A DNA stretch of 15,389 nucleotides from Clostridiaceae bacterium (GTDB lineage Bacteria; Bacillota; Clostridia; Oscillospirales; Acutalibacteraceae), in assembly GCA_016296885.1 (NCBI GenBank), contig JAEDHT010000040.1:1-15389 (forward strand). Reading direction: 5' to 3'. Below are positions 13,438 through 15,389 of this stretch, in pieces. The notes under the pieces were generated by a model. It saw only the letters and a program-made list of their open reading frames with translations, did not search any database and had not been told where the DNA came from. Within the stretch, counting starts at the first letter, position 1. Every line of letters begins with the position of its first letter. The translations under genes were made by a program, and so were the position numbers.

Positions 13438-15298
13438 TAACGGAGAGCCAAATGATAAGCACCGATATATCAGCAGGGCTTACGCCACTGATTCTTGATG
13501 CCTGTCCAAGATTTACAGGTTTTACGTTGTTAAGCTTTTCCACAGCCTCTAGTCGAAGTCCTGTAATAGTGGCATAGTCGATATCTGCCGGCAAAAGCTT
13601 CTGTTCAAGACGGCGCATCTGATCTATCTGTATTCTCTGCTTGTTTATGTAGCCCTCGTATTTTACTTCTGTTTCCACCTGCTCAAAAATAGTGCGACTA
13701 AGCTCAGGTCTGGTCACATCTACTGATTCCAGCGCATCATAACTGAGCTGAGGACGTTTCAACAGCTCTATCAGGCGTATGCCGGTTGTGATTTCCGATG
13801 TTTCACGTGAAACAAGTATATCATTCACTTCTTTGGTGGGAGATATAACCGTATCTTTCACACGCTTAAGCTCTTGTGCCTTAAGACGACATTTCTCATT
13901 AAAACGCTCAAATCTTTCGTCGCTTATAAGCCCTAAATCATGTCCGATTGGGGTTAAGCGTTCGTCTGCATTGTCCTGACGGAGAATCAACCGATATTCA
14001 CTTCGTGATGTCATCATTCGGTAAGGGTCACTGCATCCTTTTGTAACAAGATCATCTATAAGTGTGCCTATATACGAGCTTGCTCTGTCGAGAATAAGCG
14101 GAGCTTTACCTTGTATCTTAAGTGCAGCATTGATACCTGCAATAAGCCCTTGTGCAGCCGCCTCCTCGTAGCCTGAGCTACCGTTGAATTGTCCTGCTCC
14201 GTATAGTCCAGGAAAATCTATAAACTCCAGAGTATTGTTCATCTGAACAGGGTCTACACAATCATATTCTATAGCATAGGCACTGCGCATAATCTGCACT
14301 TTTTCAAGTCCCTTTATCGTGTGGTAAAACTCTATCTGTACATCCTCAGGCAGTGATGAACTCATACCCTGCAGATACATCTCTTCTGTGTCTTCTCCGC
14401 ATGGCTCGATAAATAGCTGATGCCTTGGCTTATCGGCAAAGCGAACTATCTTGTCTTCAATGCTTGGGCAATATCGTGGTCCAACTCCCTCTATCATACC
14501 GCTGTATAGTGGTGAACGATGAATATTTTTAAGAATAACTTCCTTTGTGTTGTCGTTTGTCCAGCTGATGTGACAATCCACCTTGTTTTCGCAATATTCG
14601 GTGTTCTCAAAGCTGAAATGCATTATATTTTCATCACCGGGCTGACTCTCAAGCTCTGAGAAATCAATGCTTGAACGCAAAACTCTGGCTGGTGTGCCTG
14701 TTTTAAATCTTCTCAGCCTTAATCCGATTTTTATAAGAGAGTCACTCAAAAAGTCCGCAGGAAATATTCCATCAGGACCGCTGTTGTATGATGTGTCACC
14801 TATAAACACTTTTCCGTTAAGATAAGTGCCCGAAGCGATTATAACAGCTTTGCAGATATGAGTAGCCCCATTGCGTGTAGTGAGTTTCCATAAGCCATCT
14901 GGTTCGTGGTCCAGTGATACTATCTCTGCTTGCCTGAGATGTAGATTTTCTTGAAGCTCCAGCTTGTGCTTCATCACATCGGCATATCTGCGCCTATCTA
15001 TTTGCGCTCTAAGCGATTGCACAGCAGGGCCCTTTCCCCTATTGAGCATACGCATCTGCAATAGACATTCGTCTGCTGTCTTGCCCATCTCACCGCCCAG
15101 AGCGTCTATCTCACGCACAAGGTGTCCTTTGGCTGTGCCACCTATTGAGGGATTGCAAGGGCAGTTGCCCACAGCGTCCATATTAATTGTAAAAACAGAG
15201 GTCTTACAGCCTAATCTGGCTGATGCAAGGCCTGCTTCTATGCCTGCGTGGCCTGCGCCAATCACAGCCACATCAAAATTATCTGAAATATAAGTCAT
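13427..15298 (-). CDS. mnmG: tRNA uridine-5-carboxymethylaminomethyl(34) synthesis protein MnmG (GidA)
   Basis: This 623-residue FAD enzyme, with MnmE, builds the cmnm5 group on U34 of tRNAs reading split codon boxes, using methylenetetrahydrofolate. The dinucleotide-binding motif is GAGHAG (14-19). The conserved block GNCPCNPSIGGTAKGHLV lies at about 44-61 with C46 and C48, followed by LQMRMLNRGKGPAVQSLRAQ. The FAD-binding G-rich segment GLYGAGQFNGSSGYEEAAAQ lies near 363-382, and the helical C-terminal domain ends in QASRISGVSPADISVL. Length is typical (about 620-630). The ribosome binding site is weak (AAAGAG about ten bases upstream). A perfect parS lies within the coding sequence at codons 495-500, read as VSRET, between the second domain and the C-terminal helices. 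mnmE is not within the 91 bases upstream that are visible. Confidence 0.97.
   Translation of the reverse strand: MTYISDNFDVAVIGAGHAGIEAGLASARLGCKTSVFTINMDAVGNCPCNPSIGGTAKGHLVREIDALGGEMGKTADECLLQMRMLNRGKGPAVQSLRAQIDRRRYADVMKHKLELQENLHLRQAEIVSLDHEPDGLWKLTTRNGATHICKAVIIASGTYLNGKVFIGDTSYNSGPDGIFPADFLSDSLIKIGLRLRRFKTGTPARVLRSSIDFSELESQPGDENIMHFSFENTEYCENKVDCHISWTNDNTKEVILKNIHRSPLYSGMIEGVGPRYCPSIEDKIVRFADKPRHQLFIEPCGEDTEEMYLQGMSSSLPEDVQIEFYHTIKGLEKVQIMRSAYAIEYDCVDPVQMNNTLEFIDFPGLYGAGQFNGSSGYEEAAAQGLIAGINAALKIQGKAPLILDRASSYIGTLIDDLVTKGCSDPYRMMTSRSEYRLILRQDNADERLTPIGHDLGLISDERFERFNEKCRLKAQELKRVKDTVISPTKEVNDILVSRETSEITTGIRLIELLKRPQLSYDALESVDVTRPELSRTIFEQVETEVKYEGYINKQRIQIDQMRRLEQKLLPADIDYATITGLRLEAVEKLNNVKPVNLGQASRISGVSPADISVLIIWLSVKKD
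13799..13814. promoter_or_regulatory. parS site inside mnmG
   Basis: TGTTTCACGTGAAACA, identical to the site at 6259-6274 and to the Firmicutes parS consensus, occurs in the mnmG coding sequence and is translated as VSRET in a variable stretch of MnmG. A perfect 16-bp match to a known consensus in an origin-proximal gene makes chance unlikely. Confidence 0.9.
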
Positions 15299-15334
15299 TG
15301 TAAATTCACTCTTTGTTAATTGAAATTGTTGATT

Positions 15335-15389
15335 GGGGTTGTTTTTATGATATATTCACTATACAATCCCTCCGTCTTTTGCTTCGCAA
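15335..15389. repeat. Partial interspersed repeat, copy R6 (runs off the window)
   Basis: These 55 bases are the exact reverse complement of 10626-10680 in R5b, including ATGATATATTCACTATACAA and the CCCTCCGTCTTTTGCTTCGC end. The copy lies 36 bases upstream of the mnmG start and continues beyond the window edge. No clear promoter for mnmG can be seen between them. Confidence 0.9.

Noticed and set aside
13779..13979. Plus-strand open frame containing VSRET opposite mnmG.
   Set aside because: It is antisense to a clear MnmG coding sequence and shows VSRET only because parS is palindromic.

Overview
The window looks like chromosomal DNA from a low-GC, endospore-lineage Clostridia, most likely the Ruminococcaceae/Oscillospirales group. 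The reasons are AT-rich codon use, AGGAGG-type ribosome binding sites, a SpoIIM-like protein, MutS2/RecO/RarA of Firmicutes type, and a dense family of intergenic 'GCTCCC...GGGAGC' repeats that I recognise from gut Clostridia. It is probably close to the replication origin: mnmG and rsmG sit together, and two perfect 16-bp parS (ParB-binding) palindromes are present. Species is not determined.

Layout. 1-425: tRNA-Gly(GCC) with a perfect 22-bp terminator hairpin, a short interspersed repeat, and a promoter. 426-2608: a HAD phosphatase (Gph-like) on +, then rarA and a tiny cysteine-rich protein sharing an operon. 2609-3191: two copies of a 211-bp MITE-like repeat differing at one base. 3192-5776 (-): an SDR oxidoreductase, a SpoIIM-like membrane protein and a six-helix membrane protein, probably co-transcribed. 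5838-6609: a 772-bp composite non-coding element lying between two divergent promoters, with one parS at its centre. 6740-10397 (+): ppiB, recO and mutS2 in an operon. 10398-11165: a second composite non-coding element between convergent genes. 11166-15298 (-): mnmG, rsmG and a membrane-anchored, probable beta-propeller protein of unknown function. 15335-15389: an inverted copy of part of the second repeat tract.

The housekeeping genes cover genome maintenance (RarA at stalled forks, RecO loading RecA, MutS2 at recombination or collided ribosomes), folding (cyclophilin), metabolite repair (Gph) and translation fidelity (MnmG, RsmG, tRNA-Gly).

The most interesting part is the non-coding material. 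A module of about 325 nt occurs in two full copies and one degenerate copy. Each has a terminal palindrome (A), two hairpins (B and C) with 10-nt loops, and, in the full copies, a long-range helix closing around B and C. Loops are conserved while the B and P1 stems change sequence and still pair, including G.U pairs. This is the signature of a conserved structure, possibly an RNA. In the first element the modules are mirrored around a repeat unit whose distal end has been replaced by a perfect parS.
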